A DNA stretch of 64,000 nucleotides from the NCBI GenBank assembly GCA_045430305.1, contig JAILXW010000001.1, positions 124,001 to 188,000 of the forward strand, read 5' to 3'. Positions 36,483-45,344 of this stretch are shown here, one piece after another; the stretch's first letter is position 1, and the number at the start of each line of letters is the position of its first letter. The stretch comes from Agarilytica sp045430305. Lineage in GTDB: Bacteria; Pseudomonadota; Gammaproteobacteria; Pseudomonadales; Cellvibrionaceae. The notes beneath the pieces were generated by a model. That model ran no database searches, was not told the origin of the DNA, and saw only the letters and a list, made by a program, of their open reading frames with translations. Both the position numbers and the translations under genes were made by a program.

Positions 36483-37025
36483 TTGGCCGAGGTAGGGTTA
36501 TTTTTTGGTAGCGATGATGGCAACACCGAATCTGTGGCGTACCGAATTCAGCAGCGTTTGGGGGAAGCTACCTGTGAAGTCTTAGATGTCGCGGATGTTA
36601 CTCAGCTAGATTTAGCTGAGTATGACAAAATCATTTTGGGTATCCCTACCTGGGATTTTGGCCAGATTCAGTCCGACTGGGAAGAGTTCTGGGATGATGT
36701 CAGCGAAGTAGACTTTACCGGCAAAACAGTTGCGCTATATGGGTTGGGTGACCAATTTGGCTACAGTGACTTCTTCCTTGATGCGCTCGGAATGCTGCAT
36801 GATGTGGTGAAAGAAAAGGGCGCAAACATCATCGGCCACTGGCCAATAGAGGGCTACGAATTTGATGCATCTAAGGCCTATATAGAAGACGATGCATGTT
36901 TTGTTGGTTTGGGCATTGATGAAGACCAGCAGCCAGAGCTGACCGCCGGGCGACTAAATACCTGGTGTAAGCAGATTGGTCAACAATTTGGCCTAGCGTC
37001 GCCTATTCTTGAAATTGATGATTAA
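36483..37025 (+). CDS. Flavodoxin, long-chain type
   Basis: Flavodoxins carry electrons on FMN, replacing ferredoxin under iron limitation. The FMN phosphate loop is FGSDDGNTES (about 7-16), and the flavin-stacking regions IPTWDFGQIQSDWEE and GLGDQFGYSDFF are typical. At 180 residues it belongs to the long-chain class, like FldA and FldB. The start is TTG, 8 bases after AGAGGA. It is followed after 24 bases by dgkA. Which partner reductase it serves cannot be seen. Confidence 0.93.
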   Translation: MAEVGLFFGSDDGNTESVAYRIQQRLGEATCEVLDVADVTQLDLAEYDKIILGIPTWDFGQIQSDWEEFWDDVSEVDFTGKTVALYGLGDQFGYSDFFLDALGMLHDVVKEKGANIIGHWPIEGYEFDASKAYIEDDACFVGLGIDEDQQPELTAGRLNTWCKQIGQQFGLASPILEIDD

Positions 37026-37049
37026 ACGCGAGACGGTCAAATAAAAATA

Positions 37050-37418
37050 GTGAGCGATATGATTGAAAAAAACCGAGGGTTCACACGCTTATATAAGTCG
37101 GTGTACTACTCATATAAAGGTTTTCGCGCGTGTTTCTTTAATGAAGCGGCGTTTCGTCAGGAGGTTATTTCTGCGCTGGTGCTTATCCCGTTGGCGTTCT
37201 GGCTGCCAGTGACCGATATGGAACGCGTTGCGATGATAACCGTGGTCGTATTGGTGTTGATCGTAGAATTACTCAATAGCGGAATCGAAGCCGTTGTAGA
37301 TCGTATCGGTTATGAAAAGCACGAGCTTGCCGGTAGGGCAAAAGATATGGGCTCTGCGGCAGTCCTTATATCACTTATTCTCTGGGCTTATGTTTGGGGC
37401 AGCATTCTGTTTCTGTAA
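37050..37418 (+). CDS. dgkA: Diacylglycerol kinase
   Basis: A 122-residue integral membrane kinase with three spans. It phosphorylates diacylglycerol released by osmoregulated glucan synthesis, returning it to the phosphatidic acid pool. Family residues are present: ACFNEAAFRQE, the catalytic Glu in VLIVELLNSGIEAVVDRIG, and the cytoplasmic EKHELAGRAKDMGSAAV segment. The start is GTG; an ATG three codons later is possible. It ends 28 bases from a convergent gene. Confidence 0.95.
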   Translation: MSDMIEKNRGFTRLYKSVYYSYKGFRACFFNEAAFRQEVISALVLIPLAFWLPVTDMERVAMITVVVLVLIVELLNSGIEAVVDRIGYEKHELAGRAKDMGSAAVLISLILWAYVWGSILFL

Positions 37419-37446
37419 TACCTATGTGGTACTTAGCGACTACTTT

Positions 37447-37947
37447 CTAGCGTGAAATGAACCCAAGGTCGATGAACATGTGGCCCGTGGCAATTTCATA
37501 AGGTACCACAATCCTTGGGGTTCCTTTTAAGTTCAGGCGAGTCATTTCTTCGGTTGAGTAGGAAACTGGGCGAGCCATATCGAAATCGAAACCATCGGCT
37601 TCTAGCTTAGCTTTGGCAACGCCGGTCACCATATTGGTTACTTCTCCCGCGAGATCGAGCGCAAGCTCATTTATGTCTTCCACTGTCTCGCCAACAAGGC
37701 TTTTAGCCAGGCTAGAAATACCGAGTTTAGTAAATGAAATACATAGCTGACCAATGAGCTGTGGCGATTTCATCGGCATAACACTCGCAACATCACCGAC
37801 TGGAAAACACGTAAGAATAGGTTTGGGTGTTTGGGCCAAAGGTTCAATGCCGGCCATATCACGGCATACTTTCTTAGCACCGTGTAAAAAGGGGCGGATA
37901 AATCTAGTGTCGAGGTTAGCAGTGTTCTCGTTTTTGTTGGGCTGCAT
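37447..37947 (-). CDS. CheX-like domain protein
   Basis: A 166-residue protein with the CheX-type fold: the central helix DINELALDLAGEVTNMVTGVAKAKL resembles the conserved E-x(2)-N helix of CheX/CheC phosphatases, here reading GEVTNMVTG. CheX dephosphorylates CheY. No chemotaxis gene is adjacent, so it may act on another receiver or simply bind. Family call is likely; activity is inferred. Confidence 0.75.
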   Translation of the reverse strand: MQPNKNENTANLDTRFIRPFLHGAKKVCRDMAGIEPLAQTPKPILTCFPVGDVASVMPMKSPQLIGQLCISFTKLGISSLAKSLVGETVEDINELALDLAGEVTNMVTGVAKAKLEADGFDFDMARPVSYSTEEMTRLNLKGTPRIVVPYEIATGHMFIDLGFISR

Positions 37948-38073
37948 TTATGACCTTAGTATTAGGCTAAGTTGGCCAAATTAAGCAATCTGCAAAGTGG
38001 CCTTGTCTATTAATCGATTAATAAATGGTAGTGCGTGCATTACATATCTTCCAATACATCTCTGAAATGACGG

Positions 38074-38715
38074 CTATATCGTTATATGGTCGCTTAATAT
38101 ATCCAGCCCAAATTCAAACAGCGCCTTTGACAGTGATATTAGGGGTACTCCCATCAATGCGCTAGGGTCTTCGCTCTCTATTTTGTCAAAAAGGCCAATC
38201 CCCAAAGACTCACACTTGAATGCCCCCACACAATTGTAGGGTTGCTCTTTCTTTATATAGGCTTCGATTTGTCGGTCTGAGAGTGTTCGGAAAGACACCC
38301 TGGTTTCCACGCACAGGGTTTGTTGCTTGCCGCTATGCCTGTCGTGAACACAGAGCCCAGAATGAAAGCTAAGTGTCCGGCCGCTGCATCCCCTTAGCTG
38401 ATCGCAGGCATTGTTGAAATTACCGGGTTTTCGAAGGCGCTGGCCTTCTAAGCAAGCCGTTTGGTCGCCGGCAATGATAATCGCGTTGCCATTTAGCTTG
38501 CTTGCAACCGATTGGGCTTTCTTTTCAGAGAGTCGAATGGCCATATCGCGTGGGGTTTCGTCGGGAATTTCACTCTCATCCACGTTTGGGGCGATGCACT
38601 CAGGGTTAAGCCCAAGCTGTTCCAGTTGTTCTTTTCGATAGGGGGATGAGGAAGCCAAAACGATACGGCAGCCATTATGGGTATGATGGGAGGTTTGGGC
38701 CATATTTGAGACCAT
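38074..38715 (-). CDS. yceF: Maf family 7-methyl-GTP pyrophosphatase
   Basis: Maf/YceF removes pyrophosphate from modified nucleotides, chiefly 7-methyl-GTP. The N-terminal strand LASSSPYRKEQLEQLG, VDESEIPDETP, the catalytic Asp loop IIAGDQTACLEG and KEQPYNCVGAFKCESLG follow E. coli YceF closely. The start shown adds about 16 residues before the conserved strand; ATG five codons in is an alternative. It is divergent from yceD, the same neighbourhood as in E. coli. Confidence 0.93.
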   Translation of the reverse strand: MVSNMAQTSHHTHNGCRIVLASSSPYRKEQLEQLGLNPECIAPNVDESEIPDETPRDMAIRLSEKKAQSVASKLNGNAIIIAGDQTACLEGQRLRKPGNFNNACDQLRGCSGRTLSFHSGLCVHDRHSGKQQTLCVETRVSFRTLSDRQIEAYIKKEQPYNCVGAFKCESLGIGLFDKIESEDPSALMGVPLISLSKALFEFGLDILSDHITI

Positions 38716-38794
38716 GTCGAAGCTCCGTTAAGTGCTTAAAATTCTTGCATTTTTCTTTGACAGGGGGTAGCCAACTCCCTATTATTGCGCGCTT

Positions 38795-39340
38795 ATGTCA
38801 GAAGGCTCACCTTCACAGCGTCTGCCGAAGTCGCTCAACCCTCGAAAATTCGCCTATCAAGGGCTGAGTTTTCAAGGTCCAATCGATGGTTCTGCGCTAA
38901 CCCGGCTAGCCGGTGCAGTAGATTCTATCGGCGACACCTCGGCAAGTCTTGTCTTTTCCATTAGTGAAGATGGCAAGATGGTGCTTGAAGGTAAAATTGA
39001 TTCTTTGTTGTCCTATCAGTGTCAGCGCTGTATGGAAAGCATGGCCCCAGAAGCTGTTTCCATCGACTTCAAAGTGGCCATTGTAAGAAACGAAGATGAA
39101 GCTAAATCGCTACCTAAGTCCTTGGACCCATGGCTAGTGGAAGAAGACGAAGCAAACGTTTATTACTTAATCGAAGATGAACTGCTGCTTTCATTGCCCG
39201 TTGTGGCCAACCACGCGCATGCTTGTATCGAAGCGAGCTTAATGCAAAGTGGGGAAGCTGTGGAGCAAGAGCCCGAGACAGATAAAACGAACCCATTCAG
39301 TGTGTTGGCAGAGTTAAAAGGCGATAAGCCCGCTTCCTAA
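38795..39340 (+). CDS. yceD: YceD (DUF177) protein, probable 23S rRNA accumulation factor
   Basis: A 181-residue DUF177 protein with the conserved CQRCM pair in the middle and an acidic EEDEANVYYLIEDELLLSLP segment. E. coli YceD is required for normal 23S rRNA accumulation and is co-transcribed with rpmF. The same yceD-rpmF-plsX order occurs here. The last 40 residues (EQEPETDKTNPFSVLAELK) match the family end. Confidence 0.93.
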   Translation: MSEGSPSQRLPKSLNPRKFAYQGLSFQGPIDGSALTRLAGAVDSIGDTSASLVFSISEDGKMVLEGKIDSLLSYQCQRCMESMAPEAVSIDFKVAIVRNEDEAKSLPKSLDPWLVEEDEANVYYLIEDELLLSLPVVANHAHACIEASLMQSGEAVEQEPETDKTNPFSVLAELKGDKPAS

Positions 39341-39393
39341 CAAAGTGTTAGGTCGAATTCACCAAGGCATGAAGATCGATCAGTGTTAACTAG

Positions 39394-39416
39394 TCAGGTA
39401 TGAAGCTCATACCTGA
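39394..39416 (+). promoter_or_regulatory. Strong hairpin upstream of rpmF
   Basis: TCAGGTATGA and TCATACCTGA pair perfectly (10 bp) around AGC. No T run follows, so it is not a standard terminator. It may be an RNA processing or stability element separating yceD from rpmF. The gap of 124 bases otherwise shows only the rpmF ribosome binding site TTGGAG. Confidence 0.55.
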
Positions 39417-39464
39417 AGGGACTGGCGCGAGCTAGGCTCTCGATGAATTTTTTGGAGATTAAAA

Positions 39465-39653
39465 ATGGCCGTACAAAAAAGTAAAAAATCACGCTCACGT
39501 CGTGGCATGCGTCGTTCACACGATTCTTTAAGCAATGGCACTTTGTCAGTAGATCCAACTACTGGTGAAAAGCACTTGCGTCACAATATTACTGCAGACG
39601 GTTTTTACCGTGGCCGCAAGGTAGTTAATACCGTTGCTGAAGACGACGAGTAA
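39465..39653 (+). CDS. rpmF: 50S ribosomal protein L32
   Basis: A 62-residue basic protein beginning MAVQKSKKSRSRRGMRRSHD, with the GTLSVDPTTGEKHLRHN and YRGRKV segments of L32. It lacks the zinc-binding cysteines found in some bacterial L32 proteins, as is usual in gammaproteobacteria. A good TTGGAG lies ahead of the ATG. plsX begins 3 bases after the stop. Confidence 0.97.
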   Translation: MAVQKSKKSRSRRGMRRSHDSLSNGTLSVDPTTGEKHLRHNITADGFYRGRKVVNTVAEDDE

Positions 39654-39655
39654 GA

Positions 39656-40672
39656 TTGTCGTTAAATCAAAAAATTGCTATTGATGCGATGGGCGGGGAT
39701 CTTGGTCCCCGCCTTTGCGTTCCTGCCGCCCTTAAATTTCTCCTAGATCAAAACGAATTCGATGTTGTCCTATTTGGGCGTCAAGAAATTATCGAAGCGT
39801 TTTTACCTCAATCCGATTCCCCCAATTCTGAATTAAAAAAACGCATATCGGTTGTTCATTGTGAACAAGAAGTTGAAATGGGCGAAGTGCCTGGCGCAGC
39901 TTATCGTCACAAGCGTGAATCATCGATGTGGCGCGCCTTGGAATTACTCGCAAGCGGAGAAGCGCAAGCTTGCGTCAGTGCAGGCAACACGGGTGCGTTA
40001 ATGGCGATGAGCCGCCATATAGTGAAAACCGTTAATGGTATGAGTCGTCCGGCGATTTGTAAGCAGGTGCCTACCGAAAAAGGCGATAGCTATTTACTTG
40101 ATCTCGGCGCGAACCTCGACTGTTCGCCCGAGCAGCTACTGCAGTTTGCTCAAATAGGATCTGCATTGGCCAAAGTGAACGGTAAGCCGGAGCCCGCGAT
40201 TGCCCTAATGAATGTTGGGGCCGAAACCTCTAAAGGTAATCAAGATACCAAGCTCACGTACACACTGCTGGAAGAGCAGAAAGAATTAAACTTTCAAGGT
40301 TTTGTAGAAGGCAATCAACTGTACACAGGTCAGTTCGATGTGATTGTGTGTGATGGTTTTGTTGGTAACGTAGCGCTAAAAGTTAGCGAAGGCGCGGCTT
40401 CATTTATATTAAATAGTTTAAAGCAAGAATTTAAATCTGGCCTTTTTCGTAAAGTATTAGGTGCTGCAGTTTTTTTTGCTTTGAAAAACTGGCGTGAGCG
40501 TTTTAACCCATCTAAATATAATGGCGCTGCGCTTTTGGGGTTGAAGAAAGTTGTGGTTAAAAGTCATGGCGGTGCAGACCTAGAAGGTTTTTATCACGCG
40601 CTTCAAACGGCAATGCAGCAAGTGCAGGCATCAATCCCAGAAAAACTAGAAACAAGTTTAAACCCAATATAA
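39656..40672 (+). CDS. plsX: Phosphate acyltransferase PlsX
   Basis: PlsX makes acyl-phosphate from acyl-ACP for phospholipid synthesis. The N-terminal IAIDAMGGDLGPR, the GNTGALMAMS loop and the C-terminal GLKKVVVKSHGGAD are family hallmarks. Length 338 is normal. The start is TTG, immediately after the rpmF stop, so it is probably translated by coupling. fabD follows after 31 bases. Confidence 0.96.
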   Translation: MSLNQKIAIDAMGGDLGPRLCVPAALKFLLDQNEFDVVLFGRQEIIEAFLPQSDSPNSELKKRISVVHCEQEVEMGEVPGAAYRHKRESSMWRALELLASGEAQACVSAGNTGALMAMSRHIVKTVNGMSRPAICKQVPTEKGDSYLLDLGANLDCSPEQLLQFAQIGSALAKVNGKPEPAIALMNVGAETSKGNQDTKLTYTLLEEQKELNFQGFVEGNQLYTGQFDVIVCDGFVGNVALKVSEGAASFILNSLKQEFKSGLFRKVLGAAVFFALKNWRERFNPSKYNGAALLGLKKVVVKSHGGADLEGFYHALQTAMQQVQASIPEKLETSLNPI

Positions 40673-40703
40673 GTACATCTTTACTCATAGGTTAGTTAGC
40701 GAT

Positions 40704-41642
40704 ATGAAAGAAAATTTTGCGATCATTTTCCCTGGGCAAGGCTCACAAAAAGTTGGCATGTTGGCCGAATATTCAGAAAGCGAAGTATTTCAAAATACCT
40801 TTGCTCAAGCGTCTGAGGCTTTGGGGTATGACTTATGGCAAACAGCACAAGAAGGACCACAAGAAAAACTAAACCAAACTGAAATTACGCAGCCGTTAAT
40901 GCTGACATCTTCCATCGCCTTGTGGCGAATCTGGCAGGAAAAAAATGGTGCGTCCCCCGCGCTAATGGCTGGCCACAGCTTAGGTGAGTGGAGTGCATTA
41001 GTTGCCGCAGAAGTGGTCGATTTTCAAGACGCAGTTAAAATTGTGCGCGCTCGCGGCCAATATATGCAAGAAGCCGTGCCTCAAGGGGAAGGTGCAATGG
41101 CTGCTATTATTGGTCTGGATGACGAAGTGGTTGAAAAGGTTTGTAAAGAAAATTCAGAGGGCGGCGTTGTTTCCCCTGTAAATTACAATTCACCTGGCCA
41201 GTTGGTTATCGCAGGTTCTGCTGCAAATGTGGCGCAAGCTATCGAAGCTTTAAAAGAAGCTGGTGCAAAAAAAGCGATGCCGCTTCCTGTAAGCGCACCT
41301 TTCCATACCTCTTTGATGAAGCCTGCTGCGGATCGTTTAGAAGCGCAGATTATGGAAACAGTGTTTAACGCGCCGAAGATACCTGTAGTACACAATGTGC
41401 ACGCACAAACAGAAACCGATCCAGAAAAAATCAAAGCCTTGATGGTCGAGCAAATTTTTAGCCCGGTTCGCTGGGTTGGCTGTGTTGAGGCCTTGGTTAG
41501 TAACGGTATTGAAACAACACTCGAATGCGGACCAGGCAAAGTACTTTGCGGTTTAAATCGACGCATCAATAAAAGCATTAGTTCAAACGCAAGTGATACT
41601 CCAGAAACCTTGGATGCCTCGCTAGCTGCCATTAGTGAATAA
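40704..41642 (+). CDS. fabD: Malonyl-CoA:ACP transacylase
   Basis: FabD loads malonyl groups onto ACP. The nucleophile Ser is in AGHSLGEWSAL (about residue 92), with FPGQGSQKVGM at the N-terminus, the QPLMLTSS segment, and the catalytic His in VSAPFHTSLM. The length of 312 residues is typical. It lies in the plsX-fabD-fabG-acpP-fabF order found throughout the gammaproteobacteria. Confidence 0.97.
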   Translation: MKENFAIIFPGQGSQKVGMLAEYSESEVFQNTFAQASEALGYDLWQTAQEGPQEKLNQTEITQPLMLTSSIALWRIWQEKNGASPALMAGHSLGEWSALVAAEVVDFQDAVKIVRARGQYMQEAVPQGEGAMAAIIGLDDEVVEKVCKENSEGGVVSPVNYNSPGQLVIAGSAANVAQAIEALKEAGAKKAMPLPVSAPFHTSLMKPAADRLEAQIMETVFNAPKIPVVHNVHAQTETDPEKIKALMVEQIFSPVRWVGCVEALVSNGIETTLECGPGKVLCGLNRRINKSISSNASDTPETLDASLAAISE

Positions 41643-41701
41643 CAACGAAAAAACATTCAAACAATATTTAAATAACACATCGATTAAAGAGGGGAGAGAA
41701 T

Positions 41702-42445
41702 ATGACTGAGGCAAAAAAAGTAGCATTGGTCACAGGCGCAAGTCGCGGTATTGGTGCTTCCATTTCGGATACTCTAGGAGAGGCTGGCTGTATTGTTGTT
41801 GGCACAGCTACTTCTGAAAGTGGTGCAGAAAAAATTTCTGCGCGTTTTCAAGAAAAAGGCATTGAAGGCGAAGGGATGGTGTTAAACGTCACCGACGGTG
41901 ATTCTGTTGCGGCTTGTATTAAAGCCGTGCAAGAGAAGTACGGCGCCGCCCAAATTTTGGTCAACAATGCGGGTATCACAAAAGATAATTTACTGATGCG
42001 CATGAGTGAAGACGAGTGGTTCGACGTCATCAATACCAACCTCAGTGCAATTTACCGACTAAGCAAGGCGTGCTTGCGTGGCATGATGAAAGCCAAATGG
42101 GGCCGCATAGTGAATATTTCCTCTGTGGTTGGCTCTATGGGGAATGCCGGTCAAAGTAACTATGCAGCGACAAAAGCCGGCGTTACGGGTTTTACGCGTT
42201 CATTAGCGAAAGAAGTGGGTTCACGTAACGTGACGGTAAATGCCGTGGCGCCAGGGTTTATCGACACTGATATGACCGACGTGCTGACCGAAGAGCAAAA
42301 AACGCTGATGTTGGGCGGAATCCCTATGTCTCGTCTTGGTCAGCCAGAAGAAATTGCCAATGTGGTTAAATTCCTATGTGGCGATGATTCAAGCTACATT
42401 ACAGGTGAAACCATTCATGTAAATGGCGGAATGTACATGAGTTAA
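41702..42445 (+). CDS. fabG: 3-oxoacyl-ACP reductase FabG
   Basis: FabG reduces 3-oxoacyl-ACP with NADPH. This short-chain dehydrogenase (247 residues) has the TGASRGIG nucleotide loop, NNAG, catalytic Ser in VNISSVVGSMG, and YAATKAG holding Tyr and Lys. The C-terminal ITGETIHVNGGMYMS is the standard ending. The ribosome binding site is GAGGGGAG. It follows fabD by 59 bases and is followed by a long gap ahead of acpP. Confidence 0.97.
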   Translation: MTEAKKVALVTGASRGIGASISDTLGEAGCIVVGTATSESGAEKISARFQEKGIEGEGMVLNVTDGDSVAACIKAVQEKYGAAQILVNNAGITKDNLLMRMSEDEWFDVINTNLSAIYRLSKACLRGMMKAKWGRIVNISSVVGSMGNAGQSNYAATKAGVTGFTRSLAKEVGSRNVTVNAVAPGFIDTDMTDVLTEEQKTLMLGGIPMSRLGQPEEIANVVKFLCGDDSSYITGETIHVNGGMYMS

Positions 42446-42777
42446 GCGCATAAAGCGTACTGTAACGTATTGATTTTATTGGCTTATTTTGCGGAATGTG
42501 AAACTTTTTTTGTTTCAAGCGTTACAAGCGGATGAAATAGCGTTAAAATGCGCGCACACGCAATACGGGGCCTTAAATTACAACCTCTTTTGTATGTGCG
42601 TTTACTGAATTTTCCCACAATAAGTTTGTTGATAATTAAGTTTATTAATAAGTTTTTAATTAGAGAGTTCGCTGAACAATCCGAATAGCCCGATACGACT
42701 GAATAGTCATTCAGTTTATCTACCAAGTAAAAACTGATTGTACGGCTTCACAGATCAATTAGGAGTTAACAACGATT
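42446..42777. other. Regulatory gap between fabG and acpP
   Basis: This 332-base AT-rich region holds no gene. It contains TGAAAC-7T-GTTTCA (42499-42517), a possible weak promoter (TTACAA, 16 bases, TAAAAT at 42544-42549), and a clear inverted repeat at 42698-42715. The acpP ribosome binding site TAGGAG follows. acpP is very highly expressed in bacteria, so its own promoter here is expected. Confidence 0.6.
42698..42715. promoter_or_regulatory. Inverted repeat resembling a TetR-family operator
   Basis: ACTGAAT-AGTC-ATTCAGT has perfect 7-bp arms and lies 63 bases upstream of acpP. TGAAT/ATTCA half-sites are known from TetR-type fatty acid regulators such as Bacillus FadR, but the regulator here is unknown. 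Confidence 0.5.
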
Positions 42778-43014
42778 ATGAGCAGCATTGAAGAACGCGT
42801 TAAAAAAATTGTCGCAGAACAACTAGGCGTTAAAGAAGAAGAAGTAAAAAACGAAGCATCTTTCGTCGAAGACCTAGGCGCTGATTCTTTGGATACCGTT
42901 GAACTGGTAATGGCTTTAGAAGAAGAGTTTGAAACTGAAATTCCAGATGAAGAAGCCGAAAAGATCACTACTGTTCAGTTAGCAATTAACTACATCAACG
43001 AAAACCTCGCTTAA
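42778..43014 (+). CDS. acpP: Acyl carrier protein
   Basis: ACP carries growing acyl chains on a phosphopantetheine arm attached to the Ser of GADSLDTVE (Ser37 region). The 78-residue acidic protein is typical, beginning MSSIEERVKKIVAEQLGVK and ending with the helix YINENLA. It has a strong TAGGAG site and its own upstream region, and a terminator follows, so much of its transcript is probably monocistronic. Confidence 0.98.
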   Translation: MSSIEERVKKIVAEQLGVKEEEVKNEASFVEDLGADSLDTVELVMALEEEFETEIPDEEAEKITTVQLAINYINENLA

Positions 43015-43044
43015 TTCGCATTATCTTTCGTTGAATCAAATCGT

Positions 43045-43080
43045 AAAAGCCGTATCTATGTAAGATAGTACGGCTTTTGT
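43045..43080 (+). terminator. Terminator after acpP
   Basis: AAAAGCCGTA pairs with TACGGCTTTT, with a further CTAT/ATAG inner pairing, followed by GTTTT. It lies 31 bases after the acpP stop and would reduce read-through into fabF. Confidence 0.8.
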
Positions 43081-43169
43081 TTTATCTGTTATATCAAACT
43101 AATAAGAATCAACTTGTGCTTGCGTGCAGCTTTTGAACGAGTGTATGCGAATGGAAGTAGGAGGCTAGT

Positions 43170-44411
43170 GTGAGTCAAACTCGCAGACGTGTGGTAGTCA
43201 CAGGGCTTGGTGTTGTGAGTTCTGTTGGTCACGACATTAAACAGACGTGGAGCAATATACTTGCAGGTAAAAGCGGTATCTCGCCAATTAAGCATTTCGA
43301 TGCTTCTGCTTTTGCGACCCAAATAAGCGCTTCTGTTTTAGACTTCGATATCACGCCGTATTTAGAAACCAAAGAAGCTCGCAAGATGGATGTCTTTTTG
43401 CAGTACGGTATGGCTGCTGGCATTCAAGCAATGGAAGATTCTGGTTTAGAAATTACAGACAGCAATGCCTCGCGCGTTGGCTGTATTGTTGGCTCAGGCA
43501 TCGGCGGTTTGGGCAATATTGAAAATACCGCTATTACCATCAAAGAAAAAGGGCCTCGCCGCGTTTCGCCATTTTTTGTGCCGGGTTCCATTATAAATAT
43601 GGTGGCTGGTAACCTTTCCATTCGGTATGGTCTTAAAGGTATCAACCTCGCTATTTCTACGGCCTGTACTTCAGGTACGCACTCCATTGGTTTAGCTGCG
43701 CGTGAAATCATATATGGCAATGCCGATGCGATGGTTGCCGGTGGTGCCGAAATGGCCACTACACATGTAGGTGTTGGTGGCTTTGGCGCAGCACGAGCAC
43801 TCTCAAAACGAAACGACGACCCCGAAAGAGCAAGTCGACCCTGGGATAAAGACCGCGATGGTTTTGTGCTTGGTGATGGTGCTGGTGTGCTTGTGTTAGA
43901 AAGTCTAGAGCATGCACAGGCGCGTGGAGCGAACATCTACGCAGAGCTTGTTGGCTTTGGCACAAGTGGCGATGCTTTCCATATTACTTCTCCGTCTGGT
44001 GATGGTGCCGAGCTTTCTATGAAGAACGCCTTGGCCGATGCGCAAATGGATCCTTCTGATGTTAACTATATTAACGCTCACGGCACATCAACGCCTGCCG
44101 GAGACTCTGCCGAGTGTCAGGCGGTTAAAGGTGTCTTTGGCGACCACGCCAATAAGCTTGCTGTAAGCTCAACAAAATCTATGATTGGGCACTTACTCGG
44201 CGCTGCCGGTGCAGTAGAAGCGGTATTTAGTGCCTTGGCGATTCGCGACCAAGTCGCACCGCCGACCATTAATCTAGATAACCCAGATGAGGGTTGCGAC
44301 CTCAATTTTGTGCCTCACACGGCTCAAGAGATGCCCATTGATGTCGCTATGAGCAACTCTTTTGGCTTTGGTGGCACTAACGGCACTTTGGTTTTCCGCC
44401 GTTTTCAGTAA
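43170..44411 (+). CDS. fabF: 3-oxoacyl-ACP synthase II
   Basis: FabF condenses malonyl-ACP with acyl-ACP. The Cys-His-His triad is visible: Cys in STACTSGTHSIG, His in NAHGTSTPAGD and His in KSMIGHLLGAAGAVEA. The C-terminal SNSFGFGGTNGTLVF loop is typical. It has 413 residues and starts at GTG behind TAGGAGG. A terminator separates it from acpP, but it is still in the conserved cluster. Confidence 0.97.
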   Translation: MSQTRRRVVVTGLGVVSSVGHDIKQTWSNILAGKSGISPIKHFDASAFATQISASVLDFDITPYLETKEARKMDVFLQYGMAAGIQAMEDSGLEITDSNASRVGCIVGSGIGGLGNIENTAITIKEKGPRRVSPFFVPGSIINMVAGNLSIRYGLKGINLAISTACTSGTHSIGLAAREIIYGNADAMVAGGAEMATTHVGVGGFGAARALSKRNDDPERASRPWDKDRDGFVLGDGAGVLVLESLEHAQARGANIYAELVGFGTSGDAFHITSPSGDGAELSMKNALADAQMDPSDVNYINAHGTSTPAGDSAECQAVKGVFGDHANKLAVSSTKSMIGHLLGAAGAVEAVFSALAIRDQVAPPTINLDNPDEGCDLNFVPHTAQEMPIDVAMSNSFGFGGTNGTLVFRRFQ

Positions 44412-44439
44412 CCTTCTGAAACTAAGCTTATAAAACAAA

Positions 44440-45333
44440 GTGGCCTCTCAGAGCAAAAGCAGTTTTTCTTTTTCTCTCGTGGATGGAAAAACTGCTGCGT
44501 CTGCCAATTTAAATGATCGCGGGCTCACTTTTGGTGACGGCTTATTTGAAACGCTGCACTATCAACGCGGCTGTGTTCCTTTACTTCAGTATCACTTGGC
44601 GCGCTTGCGTGCCGATTGCGATCGCCTAAAATTTAATCTTGATGAAGCCGCACTTCAGTTGGGGCTGCAACAAATATATTCAGACCTTTCAGAATCTCTC
44701 GTTGACGAAGCTCGTATAAAAGTTTTGGTAACGCGAGTAAATGAAGAGTTAAATTCTGGTTCTGGCGGTTCATACCCATCTAGGCAATCGAGTGTGCGCC
44801 TTTATTTTTATATTAATGAATATCAAAGTTTCGGTGATAGATCCTTGGTGGCACTGCGTACCAGCCCCGTTTGTTTGCCTGATTTTGAGCCTTTAGCAGG
44901 TATCAAACATACCAATCGTTTGCCTTATATATACGGCGCGTTACAAGAAAATTGTACTGAGGGGCAAGAGTTATTGTTTTTGGATGCTCGTAACAATATT
45001 ATCGAGAGCATGCATCACAATGTGTTTTTTGTGAGAGGTAATACATTGGTTACGCCTCTAATTAAAACTTGTGGTGTACGCGGGGTTATGCGAGGCCTAA
45101 CACTTGATCGCTTGGCGAAAGATGCTGGCTTTCAAGCAGAAGAAAAACTTTGCAACCAAGCCGATATTGAACACTACGATGGTCTAATTCTGAGTAATGC
45201 CTTACATGGGTTTACTACCGCAGGTAGTGTCGATGGCACAGAACTCAAATCACACAAGAACATTCAAGAAATATGCGGGCGACTTAATACCGCACTCGAA
45301 AATTTAAAATCGCAACTTCGTAAAGTGGGTTAA
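44440..45333 (+). CDS. pabC: Aminodeoxychorismate lyase
   Basis: PabC releases 4-aminobenzoate from aminodeoxychorismate in folate synthesis. This fold-type IV PLP enzyme (297 residues) has DRGLTFGDGLFETL, the PLP Lys in GIKHTNRL and the GVRGVMRGL segment. The start is GTG with a weak ribosome binding site, 28 bases after fabF. The partner pabB lies at the end of this window, far away. mltG follows after 11 bases, the conserved pabC-mltG-tmk-holB order. Confidence 0.95.
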   Translation: MASQSKSSFSFSLVDGKTAASANLNDRGLTFGDGLFETLHYQRGCVPLLQYHLARLRADCDRLKFNLDEAALQLGLQQIYSDLSESLVDEARIKVLVTRVNEELNSGSGGSYPSRQSSVRLYFYINEYQSFGDRSLVALRTSPVCLPDFEPLAGIKHTNRLPYIYGALQENCTEGQELLFLDARNNIIESMHHNVFFVRGNTLVTPLIKTCGVRGVMRGLTLDRLAKDAGFQAEEKLCNQADIEHYDGLILSNALHGFTTAGSVDGTELKSHKNIQEICGRLNTALENLKSQLRKVG

Positions 45334-45344
45334 TTCAAAAAATT

